A DNA stretch of 64,000 bases, taken from assembly GCA_963698735.1 (NCBI GenBank), contig CAVOSA010000010.1, positions 32,958 through 96,957 of the forward strand, read 5' to 3'. Source of the DNA: RPQJ01 sp963698735. Its GTDB lineage: Bacteria; Pseudomonadota; Gammaproteobacteria; Steroidobacterales; Steroidobacteraceae. Under the pieces are notes generated by a model that saw only the letters and a list, made by a program, of their open reading frames with translations, did not search any database and was not told where the DNA came from. A program made the translations under genes and the position numbers. Shown here one piece after another: positions 1 through 8,218 of this stretch (positions within the stretch are counted from its first letter, which is position 1; each line of letters starts with the position of its first letter).

Positions 1-750
1 GGCGGCTCCGACCCTGCCAACATGAAGACGCACGCGAAGCGCCGCGGCGGCGACTGGGTCCTGAACGGCGCCAAGATGTGGATCACCAACTCGCCGCTCG
101 CCGACGTGTTCGTCATCTGGGCGAAGACCGAGGAAGGCATCCGCGGTTTCCTGGTCGACAGGGGCACCAGGGGCCTGGAGACACCGGAGATCGAGAACAA
201 GTTCTCGCTGCGCGCTTCAGCCACCGGTGCGATTTTCCTCGCCGACGTCGTCGTGCCGGATTCGGCAATGCTTCCCGGCAGCACGTGCGGGATCAAGGCG
301 CCGCTCTCGTGCCTCACGCAGGCGCGTTACGGGATCACCTGGGGCGTCATCGGTGCCGCGCAGGCCTGCCTCCAGGAAGTGCTCGAGTATTCGAAGACGC
401 GCATCCTGTTCAACCGTCCGCTGGCAGCGACGCAGGCGATCCAGATCCGCCTCGCGGAAATGTCGCGCAAGATCACGTTGGCGCAGCTGCTGTCGCTGCA
501 GCTCGGCCGGCTCAAGGACGCAGGCCAGATGACGCCGTCGCACGTCTCGCTCGCAAAGTGGAACAACTGCCGCGCCGCAATCGAAGTGGCGCGCGACGCT
601 CGCGACATCCTCGGCGGCTCGGGCATCAGCGCTGAGTACGTGCCGATCCGGCACGCGCTGAACCTCGAGAGCGTGATCACCTATGAAGGCACCGAGACGA
701 TTCACCAGCTCACCATCGGGCGCGAGCTGACGGGGATCAACGCGTTCTGA
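1..750 (+). CDS. gcdH: Glutaryl-CoA dehydrogenase, C-terminal part (5' end outside window)
   Basis: The frame is open from base 1 and begins inside the GSDP segment that binds FAD/substrate in glutaryl-CoA dehydrogenases. This flavoenzyme oxidises and decarboxylates glutaryl-CoA to crotonyl-CoA in lysine and aromatic degradation. About 249 residues are present, including the SRKITLAQLLSLQLGRLKD helix region, the GGSGI loop and the C-terminal ITYEGTETIHQLTIGRELTG segment with the expected catalytic Glu in YEGT. Only the N-terminal portion is missing, because of the window edge. A palindromic hairpin follows the stop. The family is clear. GcdH is preferred over other acyl-CoA dehydrogenases because of the GSDP and TYEGT contexts. 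Confidence 0.88.
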   Translation, partial: GGSDPANMKTHAKRRGGDWVLNGAKMWITNSPLADVFVIWAKTEEGIRGFLVDRGTRGLETPEIENKFSLRASATGAIFLADVVVPDSAMLPGSTCGIKAPLSCLTQARYGITWGVIGAAQACLQEVLEYSKTRILFNRPLAATQAIQIRLAEMSRKITLAQLLSLQLGRLKDAGQMTPSHVSLAKWNNCRAAIEVARDARDILGGSGISAEYVPIRHALNLESVITYEGTETIHQLTIGRELTGINAF

Positions 751-756
751 TTCCTC

Positions 757-805
757 ACCTCTCCCATGTCCGCATGGGAGAGGTCGCGCGCCGCGCGGGA
801 GAGGG
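757..805. repeat. CCTCTCCC/GGGAGAGG hairpin repeat after gcdH
   Basis: A perfect 11-bp inverted repeat, ACCTCTCCCAT at 757-767 and ATGGGAGAGGT at 774-784, has a 6-nt loop. A second GGGAGAGG half-copy follows at about 800. It lies between two converging genes and could end transcription in both directions, although it has no T-run. The same CCTCTCCC...GGGAGAGG core occurs inside polA at 44545-44568, so it is a dispersed repeat and not a site unique to this locus. Confidence 0.6.
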
Positions 806-813
806 AGCGGACA

Positions 814-1593
814 CTACTTCCGCGTCACCGCGTACTCGACGGTCACTACCGCCTTCACCAGTTTCTCGACGGTACTCGTGTCGTAGCTGCCGTAGTCGGC
901 AGTCTCCGTCGAATTCGGCGACGTGATCTGGAACACGCCCTGGGAGGCGGAACGCAACGGACCGACGGTCACGCCGCTGTTCGCGGCGAACTGTTCCGCG
1001 CGCAACAGCGAGTCCTTGGTCGCCGCACCGATCAGCCGTACCTTCACCGCATTGAGGTCGGTGAAGAAGTACTGCGGCGGCATCGAGTTGATCGCCACGC
1101 CTTCGCTGATGAGTTTCGTCGCTTCGCCGGCGAGTCGCGCGATCTGCTGCACGTCGTTCGCGGAGTATTCGAACCCGCGCGTGAGTTCGTAGCCGAGGAT
1201 GCGTCCGGTCTGCACGCCGCCTGGCCCGGACTCGAACAGTGTCTGGCTGGAGACGGAACCCGACTGCAGCTTCGAAGCGTCGACGATCGAGCCGACGAGG
1301 CTGGCCACACGCGCTGAGTCGGACTCGAGCCTGCGGTAAGCAGCGGGCAGGTCGGGCGCGCGCACGCTCACGACGGCGCGCCAGGTGCCGGCGTCGGAGA
1401 CCACCTTCTCCTCGGCGTAGCCCTTCACCGTGATCCTGTCGCCCGCCAGCTTGATGCGCTCGAGGCTGGAGGCGACGATCCAGGCGGCCAGCACGAGGCC
1501 AATGGCGAGTGCAACACCCAGCGCCAGGAACCCGGTGGTCGACTGGCCTGTCTCTCGGCGGACGCCGGCTCTGCCAGAATCTCGTCTAATCAT
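814..1593 (-). CDS. SIMPL (DUF541) domain protein, membrane-anchored
   Basis: A 259-residue protein with one hydrophobic segment at about residues 20-42, followed by a periplasmic SIMPL domain. The sequence from ITVKGYAEEKVVSDAG onward resembles the start of the family's repeated betaalpha units. SIMPL proteins (for example YggE/BP26) are periplasmic and linked to stress responses, but their biochemical role is not settled. The uncleaved-looking N-terminal helix, with a charged MIRRDSGRAGVRRE head, suggests an inner-membrane anchor. The gene converges on gcdH, and upstream of its start is a 441-bp gap holding a sigma-54-type unit on the opposite strand. Confidence 0.8.
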   Translation of the reverse strand: MIRRDSGRAGVRRETGQSTTGFLALGVALAIGLVLAAWIVASSLERIKLAGDRITVKGYAEEKVVSDAGTWRAVVSVRAPDLPAAYRRLESDSARVASLVGSIVDASKLQSGSVSSQTLFESGPGGVQTGRILGYELTRGFEYSANDVQQIARLAGEATKLISEGVAINSMPPQYFFTDLNAVKVRLIGAATKDSLLRAEQFAANSGVTVGPLRSASQGVFQITSPNSTETADYGSYDTSTVEKLVKAVVTVEYAVTRK

Positions 1594-1607
1594 TAGAGTT
1601 TCCCTTT

Positions 1608-1627
1608 GCGTGCAGAGGCTTGCACGC
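1608..1627. promoter_or_regulatory. Dyad upstream of the sigma-54 promoter (possible enhancer site)
   Basis: The 7-bp inverted repeat GCGTGCA...TGCACGC has a 6-bp spacer. Its centre lies about 145 bp upstream of the predicted sigma-54 start at 1762, a usual distance for an enhancer-binding activator. It does not match the NtrC consensus and the activator is unknown. It could instead belong to the divergent SIMPL gene, whose start codon is only 15 bp away. Confidence 0.3.
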
Positions 1628-1717
1628 CTTCGTTGTCGGCATTTTTTACGAAAACGGCGCCCAGCGGCAGCCCGCGCTTGCCAGTTCGGCAGCTAGCCGT
1701 CGCAAGCTCATGAATAC

Positions 1718-1730
1718 CATCAATTATTTG
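1718..1730 (+). promoter_or_regulatory. IHF-like site
   Basis: CATCAATTATTTG matches the IHF core WATCAANNNNTTR at every defined position except the first. It sits just upstream of the -24 element of the sigma-54 promoter. IHF commonly bends DNA between enhancer and sigma-54 promoter, but this site lies closer to the polymerase than is usual, so the assignment is tentative. Confidence 0.35.
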
Positions 1731-1735
1731 TCCGC

Positions 1736-1752
1736 TGGCACGCGGCTTGCTT
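1736..1752 (+). promoter_or_regulatory. Sigma-54 (RpoN) promoter
   Basis: TGGCACGCGGCTTGCTT matches the full -24/-12 consensus TGGCACG-N4-TTGCW with no mismatch. The predicted start is near 1762. No protein gene follows on this strand before the intrinsic terminator at 1969-1996, so the promoter appears to drive a transcript of about 235 nt. Confidence 0.75.
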
Positions 1753-1761
1753 AGACACATT

Positions 1762-1996
1762 GTCCTTCATTGGCCCAGCAGAGCAGAAGAAACGCCACCG
1801 GGCGAAGGACGGGCAAGCCAGCTCTAGGTGGGGATGATCGCCAGGGGATTGAATCGGGAGCAAGCGTCGATACAAGACGGCGAGGGTAAAAAAGAAATCT
1901 GGTTACAGGGCGCGCACAACAAGTAGATTCAGAACAAGAAGTAGAACAGCGTCCAGTCAGTGACCCCGGCCCCGCGAATGCGGGGCTTTTTCTTTT
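1762..1996 (+). ncRNA. Candidate sigma-54-dependent small RNA
   Basis: The segment is bounded by a consensus sigma-54 promoter and an intrinsic terminator. No convincing protein is encoded on this strand. The sequence has several A-rich runs of A-R-N triplets: AGCAGAAGAAAC at 1782-1793, an AAAAAAGAAA run at about 1888-1897, AACAAG at 1918-1923, and AACAAGAAG at 1933-1941 followed by AACAGC at 1945-1950. Such A-R-N repeats bind the distal face of Hfq and are typical of Crc/Hfq decoy RNAs such as Pseudomonas CrcZ, which is also RpoN-dependent. Similarity to CrcZ is by architecture only; no sequence homology was tested. Confidence 0.5.
1969..1996 (+). terminator. Intrinsic terminator of the small-RNA unit
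   Basis: GCCCCGC at 1969-1975 pairs with GCGGGGC at 1980-1986 around a GAAT loop, followed by TTTTTCTTTT. This is a strong factor-independent terminator on the plus strand. No plus-strand gene precedes it except the sigma-54 unit. Confidence 0.85.
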
Positions 1997-2034
1997 GTGC
2001 AACGGCGCGAGGCGCGGCGCGCCTGGCGTGAAAG

Positions 2035-3117
2035 TCAGGTGCCTGGGTTCGCGTCGATCGCAATGACGCGGTCACCCGCCTCGATCCGCAGCGACGGATC
2101 GCTCCAGCAGCCGAACCGCCGCGGACCGCGGCGCACTTCGACGATCACCGTGCCCTCCGTTTCTCGCGCAAGACGTCCCACCTCCTCCGGGCGGGCCGCG
2201 CGCTCGACCAGCTGGCACTGGCCGCGATACGAAAGCAGCTCGGAGACGAAATCGACGGTGCCGGTCGTACTGACCGCGTCGGCCATCAGGTAGCCGCCGA
2301 AACGCGACGGCGAGACGATTTCGTCCGCCCCGCCGGAGCGCACGATCTTCACGTTCTCGGGTTCGGCGACGCTCGCGACGATGCGCACATCCCGCGCCAG
2401 GGCGCGCACCGTGAGCACGATCAGCACGGTCGTGTCGTCGCGGCCGACGCTCACGATCACCGAGCGGGCACGCTGCACTCCGGCCACGCGCAGGATTTCC
2501 TCGCTGGAAGCGTCTCCGTGCAGGCCGATGAACCCCCGGTCTGCCGCTCGCGCGACTTCCTCGCGGTCCGGATCGATCACCACGACCTGCTCCGACAGCC
2601 ACCCGCGCAGCAGCAGCTCCGACGCGGCGATGGAGCCGCTGTGCCCGTAGCCGCAGAGGATGACGTGGTCTTTCAACTCGCGCTGCAACCGCAACATTCG
2701 CCATTCCTCGATGAGCCGCTGGATGATGAGCTGGTAGGCCGTGCCCAGGAACGTGAGCCAGACGAAGATCCGCACTGGCGTGACGAAAAAGGCGTCGATC
2801 AGCCGGGCCTGGTCCGAGACGGGGACGATGTCGCCATACCCGACCGTCGTGATGGTGACCATCGTGAAGTAGAAGACGTCGGATATCGAGACGTGACCGT
2901 CGATCTGGTCCTTGAGGCCGTCACGGTCGATCAGGAAGACCAGGAAGACCGAGGCGACCATCAGGAGCACGAAGCCTGCCCGCAACATGAGCGTGACTTC
3001 GGGTGGCTGCGCCGCGCGGCGGATCAGGATGGGCAGCGTGTCCTCGCCGCGCTCGGCACGGATGCGACGCATGGTGCGCCTGACCCAGCCGAATCGCACT
3101 CGACCCGACGCGCTCAT
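2035..3117 (-). CDS. Two-TM potassium channel with RCK (TrkA-N) domain
   Basis: A 360-residue potassium channel subunit of the inner membrane. Hydrophobic segments lie at about 43-63 and 107-132. Between them is the pore helix and selectivity filter TTVGYGD at 90-96. A cytoplasmic RCK domain follows, with GYGHSG at 156-161 and a VVVIDPD strand end, and then a TrkA-C-like tail. The layout is that of MthK/Kch channels gated by ligand or nucleotide. The frame stays open to 3216, but the start at 3117 is chosen because the upstream residues look like a GC-rich read-through and the MSASGR start gives a short basic N-terminus. The ion selectivity is inferred from the filter. Confidence 0.87.
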   Translation of the reverse strand: MSASGRVRFGWVRRTMRRIRAERGEDTLPILIRRAAQPPEVTLMLRAGFVLLMVASVFLVFLIDRDGLKDQIDGHVSISDVFYFTMVTITTVGYGDIVPVSDQARLIDAFFVTPVRIFVWLTFLGTAYQLIIQRLIEEWRMLRLQRELKDHVILCGYGHSGSIAASELLLRGWLSEQVVVIDPDREEVARAADRGFIGLHGDASSEEILRVAGVQRARSVIVSVGRDDTTVLIVLTVRALARDVRIVASVAEPENVKIVRSGGADEIVSPSRFGGYLMADAVSTTGTVDFVSELLSYRGQCQLVERAARPEEVGRLARETEGTVIVEVRRGPRRFGCWSDPSLRIEAGDRVIAIDANPGT

Positions 3118-3240
3118 GCCGGCGGAACGGCTCGATACCGATGCATCATGACCCCGACGGGCGGACGACTGCCGCCCCCTGTGGCCGGAAATATAGCGCA
3201 CGCCGCCGCGGGGCACGGCGGCGCGGCGAACCCGCCCGGC

Positions 3241-3498
3241 TCAGGCGACCGCGAGCGGCGCCAGTTCGTAGCCGATGATTTCGCGGGTCTGGGGGTCGAG
3301 GATGGGGGTGCCGCTGTTCCAGCGCCCTGCGACCTTCGCGGTTTCGAGCAGGGTGCGGCTCGGCACTACGGAGGCCAGCATCAGGCCACCTTGCGGATCA
3401 CGCACGAAAGCCGTGACGGACGAGCTGGGGTTGCCGGACGACGCAGGCTCCGGAAACAGCAGGGCAAGCACTTCCTCGGGTGTAATCGTGTGGGACAT
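3241..3498 (-). CDS. Small conserved-looking protein of unknown function
   Basis: An 85-residue protein starting MSHTITPEEVLALLFPEP. It has no membrane segment and no motif I recognise. The C-terminal half (RWNSGTPILDPQTREIIGYELAPLAVA) reads like a small beta-rich domain. The amphipathic TPEEVLALLF start and a codon pattern like its neighbours support a real gene. The frame continues upstream to 4017, but that part overlaps the phosphodiesterase gene and is not protein-like. The 259-bp gap upstream, before the divergent gene at 3758, shows only a weak CGGAGTGA/TCACTCCG dyad (about 3602 and 3658). Confidence 0.5.
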   Translation of the reverse strand: MSHTITPEEVLALLFPEPASSGNPSSSVTAFVRDPQGGLMLASVVPSRTLLETAKVAGRWNSGTPILDPQTREIIGYELAPLAVA

Positions 3499-3757
3499 CG
3501 TATCTCGGTGGCGGTAGTCTTTTGCCAGAGAGACGTAGCAACTTGCGTGCCACCTCGGAAACCCAGGGATTTGCAGCCACTTCGGCGCGGGTTCATGCAG
3601 CGGAGTGACAGCGCGTGTCGACCGGGGTGACGCCGGCTGTCCAAGCGTGATGCGCGTCTCACTCCGGTTGCGGTAGCGCAGGCGGTCGAGCGCAGCCGCC
3701 CGCTCATTAAGTAAACTCCGCGCCAGGGATCGCGAGCTGCAGAGGCGGAGGACGAGA

Positions 3758-4522
3758 GTGACCAGCACCGAGGCACGCCTGCCGGAAATCGTCGCGCACC
3801 GTGGCAACGCCGCGGAATTTCCGGAGAACACACTGCAGGCGCTGTCGTCGGCCGTCGAACTCGGCCTGCGCTTCGTCGAGTTCGACGTGCAACTCACCGC
3901 CGACAAGGTGCCGGTCGTGTTCCACGACTCGGACCTGGCGCGGGTAGCCGACCGCCCCGACAGCGTGCACACGCTGCAATGGTCGCAACTCGCCGGGATT
4001 CCCGTGGGCGAGGTCAAGCGCTTCGGCGACCGCTTCGCCTATACCTGCGCCCCTTCGCTCGCGCAGGCCGTGGATGCCATCGCCGGCTGGCATGGCGTCA
4101 CTGCATTCGTCGAGGTCAAGCGCGCCAGCATGCGGCAGTTCGGCCGCGAGGCGGTGCTGCGCCGTGTAGCCGACGTGCTGCAACCCGTGCTCGACCGCTG
4201 CGTGCTGATTTCCTTCGACCTCGCGGCGGTGAAGATCCTGAGGCTGATGACCGGCGCGCGCATCGGTTGGGTGCTTGATCAGTACGACGCCGACAGCCTG
4301 CGCGAAGCGACGGTGCTGCAGCCGGAATTCCTGTTCTGCAACCTCGAGCGCGTGCCCGTGTCGGTAACCGGACTCTGGCCCGGCCCCTGGGATTGGGCGA
4401 TCTACGAGGTGCGTGACCTCGACACCGCCAGGCAGTGCCGCGACCTCGGCGCGAAGTACGTGGAGACGATGACGGTGCGCAGCCTGAAGGCAGCCTACGA
4501 CGAGGCAGCGTCAGCGGCATGA
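3758..4522 (+). CDS. Glycerophosphodiester phosphodiesterase (UgpQ/GDPD family)
   Basis: A 254-residue enzyme that hydrolyses glycerophosphodiesters to sn-glycerol 3-phosphate and an alcohol. The GDPD signature is complete: H14-R15-G16 in AHRGNAAEFPENT, the metal ligands E41 and D43 in EFDVQLT, and H56 in VFHDSDL. There is no signal peptide, so it is cytoplasmic, as UgpQ is. It starts at a GTG preceded by AGGCGGAGGA. Its TGA overlaps the ATG of the FGGY kinase (ATGA at 4519-4522), so the two are translationally coupled and probably serve the same glycerol/glycerophosphodiester route. Confidence 0.88.
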   Translation: MTSTEARLPEIVAHRGNAAEFPENTLQALSSAVELGLRFVEFDVQLTADKVPVVFHDSDLARVADRPDSVHTLQWSQLAGIPVGEVKRFGDRFAYTCAPSLAQAVDAIAGWHGVTAFVEVKRASMRQFGREAVLRRVADVLQPVLDRCVLISFDLAAVKILRLMTGARIGWVLDQYDADSLREATVLQPEFLFCNLERVPVSVTGLWPGPWDWAIYEVRDLDTARQCRDLGAKYVETMTVRSLKAAYDEAASAA

Positions 4523-6087
4523 GCGGGCCGGGCAGCGACGACGACCTCGCCTGGCTGGCCGGCGAGTTGAGCGCGATCCGCCGCGAGTTGCTGCCAGCCG
4601 GAGATCCGCGCGCGCTCTACCTCGCTCTCGACCAGGGGGGCACGTCGAGCCGCGCCGTGCTGTTCGACTCTGTCGGCCGCGAAGTTGCGGCAGCACACGT
4701 GCCGATCGCTACCCGCCGCCCGGACGCCGCACGCGTCGAGCACGATGCCAGCGAGTTGCTGCAGTCGCTGCGGACCGCCGTCCGCGACGTGTGCGAGTCG
4801 CCGCTGGCAGCGGGCCGGCCGATCGTCGCGGCAGGTCTCGCCACGCAGCGCTCGACCGTGTGCTGCTGGGATCGTAACGATGGCACTCCCCTGAGTCCGG
4901 CACTCTCATGGCAGGACCGACGCAATGCCGCGTGGCTCGAGCGCTGCCTCGGCGCGCGCTCTGACTGGGTGCGGGAACTCACGGGGTTGCCGCTCTCGCC
5001 GCACTACGGCGCGAGCAAAATGCGCTGGTGCCTCGACGAGTTGCCGGAGGTGCGGCTGGCACTGCGCGACGAGCGTCTGTGCATGGGACCGCTGGCGAGC
5101 TTTCTTGCGCAAGGCTTGTGCGCGGCGCGGGAGCCCTGCGCCGACCCGGCGAATGCTTCACGGACGCTGCTGTTCGATGCCGCGGTGCTCGACTGGTCGC
5201 CGCCGCTGCTGGAGGCTTTCGGCATTCCGCTCGCGGTGCTGCCGCGCTGTGTCGGCAGCACGCACGAGTTCGGCACGCTCCCGATCGACGCGGCCCGCGG
5301 CGTGCCGCTGCGCGCCTGCAGCGGCGACCAGTCCGCCGCGGTTTTCGCCTTTGGACCACCCGCGACGACGACAGCCTACGTCAACGCAGGCACCGGCGCG
5401 TTCGTCCAGCGCATCCTGCGCGATGGCTCGGGCCCCGTTCCCCGTGGCCTGCTGAAGAGTGTCGTGTATGCGCGCACGGACGACCCAGGCAGCGCCCTGT
5501 ATTGCCACGAAGGCACGGTGAACGGCGCCTATGCTGCGCTCGAGTGGGTGGGCAAGCGCGTCGGAATCGACGTCAGGCGCACCCTCGACAGCCTGTCCAC
5601 GGCGCTCGCCGACGGCGCCATGCCCGTGCTGTTCATGAACGGCGTGGGCGGCCTGGGCGCCCCTTACTGGTTGCCCGACTTCCAGAGCGAGTTCGTGCTG
5701 GTGCGGGAAGGCGCGCCAACTCCGGACCCTGCCGCGGAGCTGCAGCAAGTCGGTGCCGTCGTCGAAAGCATCGCGTTCCTCATCGCGGTGAACGTCCTGG
5801 CGATGCACGGCGCGGCGCCGCTGCAGCGGCTGGTGATCACGGGCGGGCTGGCCTTGTGCGACTACCTCTGCGAAGTGCTCGCCGAGGTCACAGGCATGAT
5901 CGTCGAAAGACCGGCGCTGCTCGAAGCCACCTCGCGCGGCATTGCCTACCTCGCCGCGGGCCAGCCGCAGGACTGGCAGGCCATACCGATCGAGCAGTCG
6001 TTCGCACCGACCGGACGGCATGCCGTGCGCGGGCGGTTCAATCTCTGGCGCGCGGCGATGAGCGCGCGAGGGGCGCGTTCCGACTAG
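4519..6087 (+). CDS. FGGY-family carbohydrate kinase, glycerol kinase-like
   Basis: A 522-residue FGGY kinase. The phosphate-binding DQGGTSSRAVLFD at about 38-50 corresponds to DQGTTSSR of GlpK, with Gly for the first Thr. The WQDRR motif, the ACSGDQSAAVF segment of the second domain and the GGLALCDYL adenosine region follow in the usual order. Length and motifs resemble glycerol kinase, but a related polyol is possible. Coupling to a GDPD gene favours glycerol. The ATG at 4519 overlaps the previous stop. The 3' end overlaps the stop of the converging YheT gene by 4 bp. Confidence 0.72.
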   Translation: MSGPGSDDDLAWLAGELSAIRRELLPAGDPRALYLALDQGGTSSRAVLFDSVGREVAAAHVPIATRRPDAARVEHDASELLQSLRTAVRDVCESPLAAGRPIVAAGLATQRSTVCCWDRNDGTPLSPALSWQDRRNAAWLERCLGARSDWVRELTGLPLSPHYGASKMRWCLDELPEVRLALRDERLCMGPLASFLAQGLCAAREPCADPANASRTLLFDAAVLDWSPPLLEAFGIPLAVLPRCVGSTHEFGTLPIDAARGVPLRACSGDQSAAVFAFGPPATTTAYVNAGTGAFVQRILRDGSGPVPRGLLKSVVYARTDDPGSALYCHEGTVNGAYAALEWVGKRVGIDVRRTLDSLSTALADGAMPVLFMNGVGGLGAPYWLPDFQSEFVLVREGAPTPDPAAELQQVGAVVESIAFLIAVNVLAMHGAAPLQRLVITGGLALCDYLCEVLAEVTGMIVERPALLEATSRGIAYLAAGQPQDWQAIPIEQSFAPTGRHAVRGRFNLWRAAMSARGARSD

Positions 6088-7130
6088 CGAACATCTCCTG
6101 AACCGCTCTGGAAAGTGGCGAGAATCTCCCGCTCGATCCAGGTCGGCCCCGCGGTTCCGTCGTAGAAGCCGCAGTGGCCGCCACGGCCGGTGCGCGTGAT
6201 CTCGAGAACGGGCGAACGCGCCAGCCGATCGAGGTCGCTCGCGGGAATGATCGGGTCGTCGTCGGCAGAGATGATGCGAACCCGCGCCTCACCCAGTGCT
6301 GCCAGCGGTTCGAGCGCCTTGCCAACGAGCGCGTAGCCGCGCAGGTATTCCCGCAGCGACGGGAATCCGCCATAGCGGCAAGCCATCCTGTCCGTCATGT
6401 CGGTGAGGTTGCCGAGCTGCAGGATGTCGTCGAGCGTGGGATAGACGTCGGGCCATGCCTCCCGCTTCTTGCGCAGGGAACGCCGCCACTTCCACACGAA
6501 ATACTCGCGGTACAGCGCCCATCCAGACTCGAGGCGAACGAGCGTGTGCTCGGGATCGAGCACGGGACACACCGCCACGATGCGGGACACGTTGATCCCG
6601 GCAGCGGCGGCACGCGCGCCGACCCGCACGCAGAAGTTTCCGCCGAGAGAAAACCCGCCGAGCACCAGTCGCTGGCCGGCATGCTGCCGCTGCAGTTCCT
6701 TGACCGCGCCCACGACCTCGGCGATCCGGCAGGAATGGAAGAGTTCGGCGTTCAGGTGATGACTGTCACCGTGGTCGCGCAGGTTGAGACGGACGACGTC
6801 GTAACCGGAGTCGAACAGGAGCTGGCCGAGCGACAGCAGGTACAGCGAATTCGCGCTGCCTTCCCAGCCGTGCAGCAGGATGGCAACGCGATCCGAAGGT
6901 GAACGCCCCGCGTCCGCCTGTTTCGCCACCAGCGCCAGCAGGCGCACGCCGTCGCCGCAGTCGACCAGCACTTCGCGCGAGGACTGCCGGAGCACCGTGG
7001 CGCGACGCTCGACGGCTGGCCGCCGCAGCGGCAGGCTCGGGTAGATCGACTGCACGTGCTGATGTCGCAACCGCCACGGCGGCACGAAGTCGGGTGACGT
7101 GCCGGCGAGCTGTCGGTCGGCCCGGCTCAT
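6084..7130 (-). CDS. YheT-like alpha/beta hydrolase
   Basis: A 348-residue cytoplasmic alpha/beta hydrolase of the YheT/EMB8 type. It has the N-terminal HQHVQSIYPSL segment typical of the family, HGWEGS at 88-93 (oxyanion side), the nucleophile elbow GGFSLGGN with Ser161, an acidic DDDPIIP loop, and the catalytic His in GGHCGF near the C-terminus. The substrate is unknown; family members act on esters or acyl groups. The start overlaps the stop of the upstream saccharopine-dehydrogenase-like gene (ATGA, 7127-7130), so the two form an operon read toward lower coordinates. Confidence 0.82.
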   Translation of the reverse strand: MSRADRQLAGTSPDFVPPWRLRHQHVQSIYPSLPLRRPAVERRATVLRQSSREVLVDCGDGVRLLALVAKQADAGRSPSDRVAILLHGWEGSANSLYLLSLGQLLFDSGYDVVRLNLRDHGDSHHLNAELFHSCRIAEVVGAVKELQRQHAGQRLVLGGFSLGGNFCVRVGARAAAAGINVSRIVAVCPVLDPEHTLVRLESGWALYREYFVWKWRRSLRKKREAWPDVYPTLDDILQLGNLTDMTDRMACRYGGFPSLREYLRGYALVGKALEPLAALGEARVRIISADDDPIIPASDLDRLARSPVLEITRTGRGGHCGFYDGTAGPTWIEREILATFQSGSGDVR

Positions 7131-8218
7131 GCGGGAGGCTTCGGGTCCCAGGCTCGGTCGCGAACGATCTCGATGCGGCCCGAGCCGGGCAGCGTCTCGA
7201 CGAACCCGTCGCCCATCAATTGCGACGGCGTGCGATGGCCCGCTGCTGCCGGCTTCCCTGCGAGCAGGTGCTGCGCAATTGCCAGCGCCGCGTGAACGGT
7301 CACGTCGTACCCGTTGGCGACTCGAACGCGCGCGGTCACGCGCTCACCGCTCGGGGCCTGCGCCTCGCCCCACACCAGCATGGTGTTTGCGGCACGCGCG
7401 GCGGCATCCGGCCCGGCGGGACCGCGCGTCGCCATGCGCTTCATGAAGCCCTGCACGGGCCCGAACTGCAGCAGGCCGCCGAACGCGTTGAGTCGCTTGA
7501 GCTTCGCGATGCTGTCGGCCGGCATCGCGATGTAGCACTCGATGTTCTCGATGCCCGTCGTCCAGTAGGCGGTGCTGACGTCGCCCCAGGGGATGGTCAC
7601 GGCGGAACGCACGCCTTCGCCGAAATCGATGTCGCGCTCGCGAAACGCGTGGGCCACCGCCGTGATGCGCCCGGCGCTGCGGATGCGCCCGCCACGCGCA
7701 AGGTTCTCGATACTGGTCTTCAGCGTGCCGCGGCTCGGGCGGCCTTTGGACGCAAACCCCAGTGCCAGGTAGGTGGCATCCGGCAATTCGCGCTTGAGAC
7801 GCGATGCGACGCAGTCGGTGGGCACGACGTCGAAACCGGTGGCCGGGCACAACACCACGCCCGCCTGCCGCGCGGCTTCATCGCGCGCGTGCACTGCCTC
7901 CAGCACGTCGATCTCACCGGTAATGTCGAGGTAGTGGCTGCGTTGTCGCAGACACGCCTCGACCATCGGCGCCGACGTTGCCGAGAACGGTCCCGCGCAG
8001 TGCAGCACCACCCCTGCGCCTTGCAGCAACCGGTCGAGCGCGGCGGGATCATCGAGCGGGGCCGTGCGGTGCTCGCAGCCGAGGGCATTCGCGAGCGTGG
8101 CGACGGATTCGCTGCGACCGGCAAGCACCGGGTTCAACCCGCGACGCACTGCCTCGCGCGCGATCAACTCACCCGTGTACCCCGTCGCGCCATAGATGAG
8201 CAGACGCGGCCCGGTCAT
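7127..8218 (-). CDS. Saccharopine dehydrogenase-like NAD(P)-binding protein
   Basis: A 363-residue protein beginning MTGPRLLIYGATGYTGELIA, a Rossmann fold with GATGYTG at 10-16, followed by the HCAGPF and HYLDITGE motifs of the saccharopine dehydrogenase NADP-binding family (including trans-acting enoyl reductases). The substrate cannot be deduced. It sits between the receiver protein upstream (overlap at 8215-8218) and the YheT hydrolase downstream (overlap at 7127-7130). All three are probably co-transcribed. Confidence 0.75.
   Translation of the reverse strand: MTGPRLLIYGATGYTGELIAREAVRRGLNPVLAGRSESVATLANALGCEHRTAPLDDPAALDRLLQGAGVVLHCAGPFSATSAPMVEACLRQRSHYLDITGEIDVLEAVHARDEAARQAGVVLCPATGFDVVPTDCVASRLKRELPDATYLALGFASKGRPSRGTLKTSIENLARGGRIRSAGRITAVAHAFRERDIDFGEGVRSAVTIPWGDVSTAYWTTGIENIECYIAMPADSIAKLKRLNAFGGLLQFGPVQGFMKRMATRGPAGPDAAARAANTMLVWGEAQAPSGERVTARVRVANGYDVTVHAALAIAQHLLAGKPAAAGHRTPSQLMGDGFVETLPGSGRIEIVRDRAWDPKPPA

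Noticed and set aside
1751..2002. Possible 83-residue protein on the minus strand opposite the small-RNA unit
   Set aside because: It is read through the terminator hairpin, has no ribosome site and no domain. The promoter and terminator support a plus-strand transcript instead.
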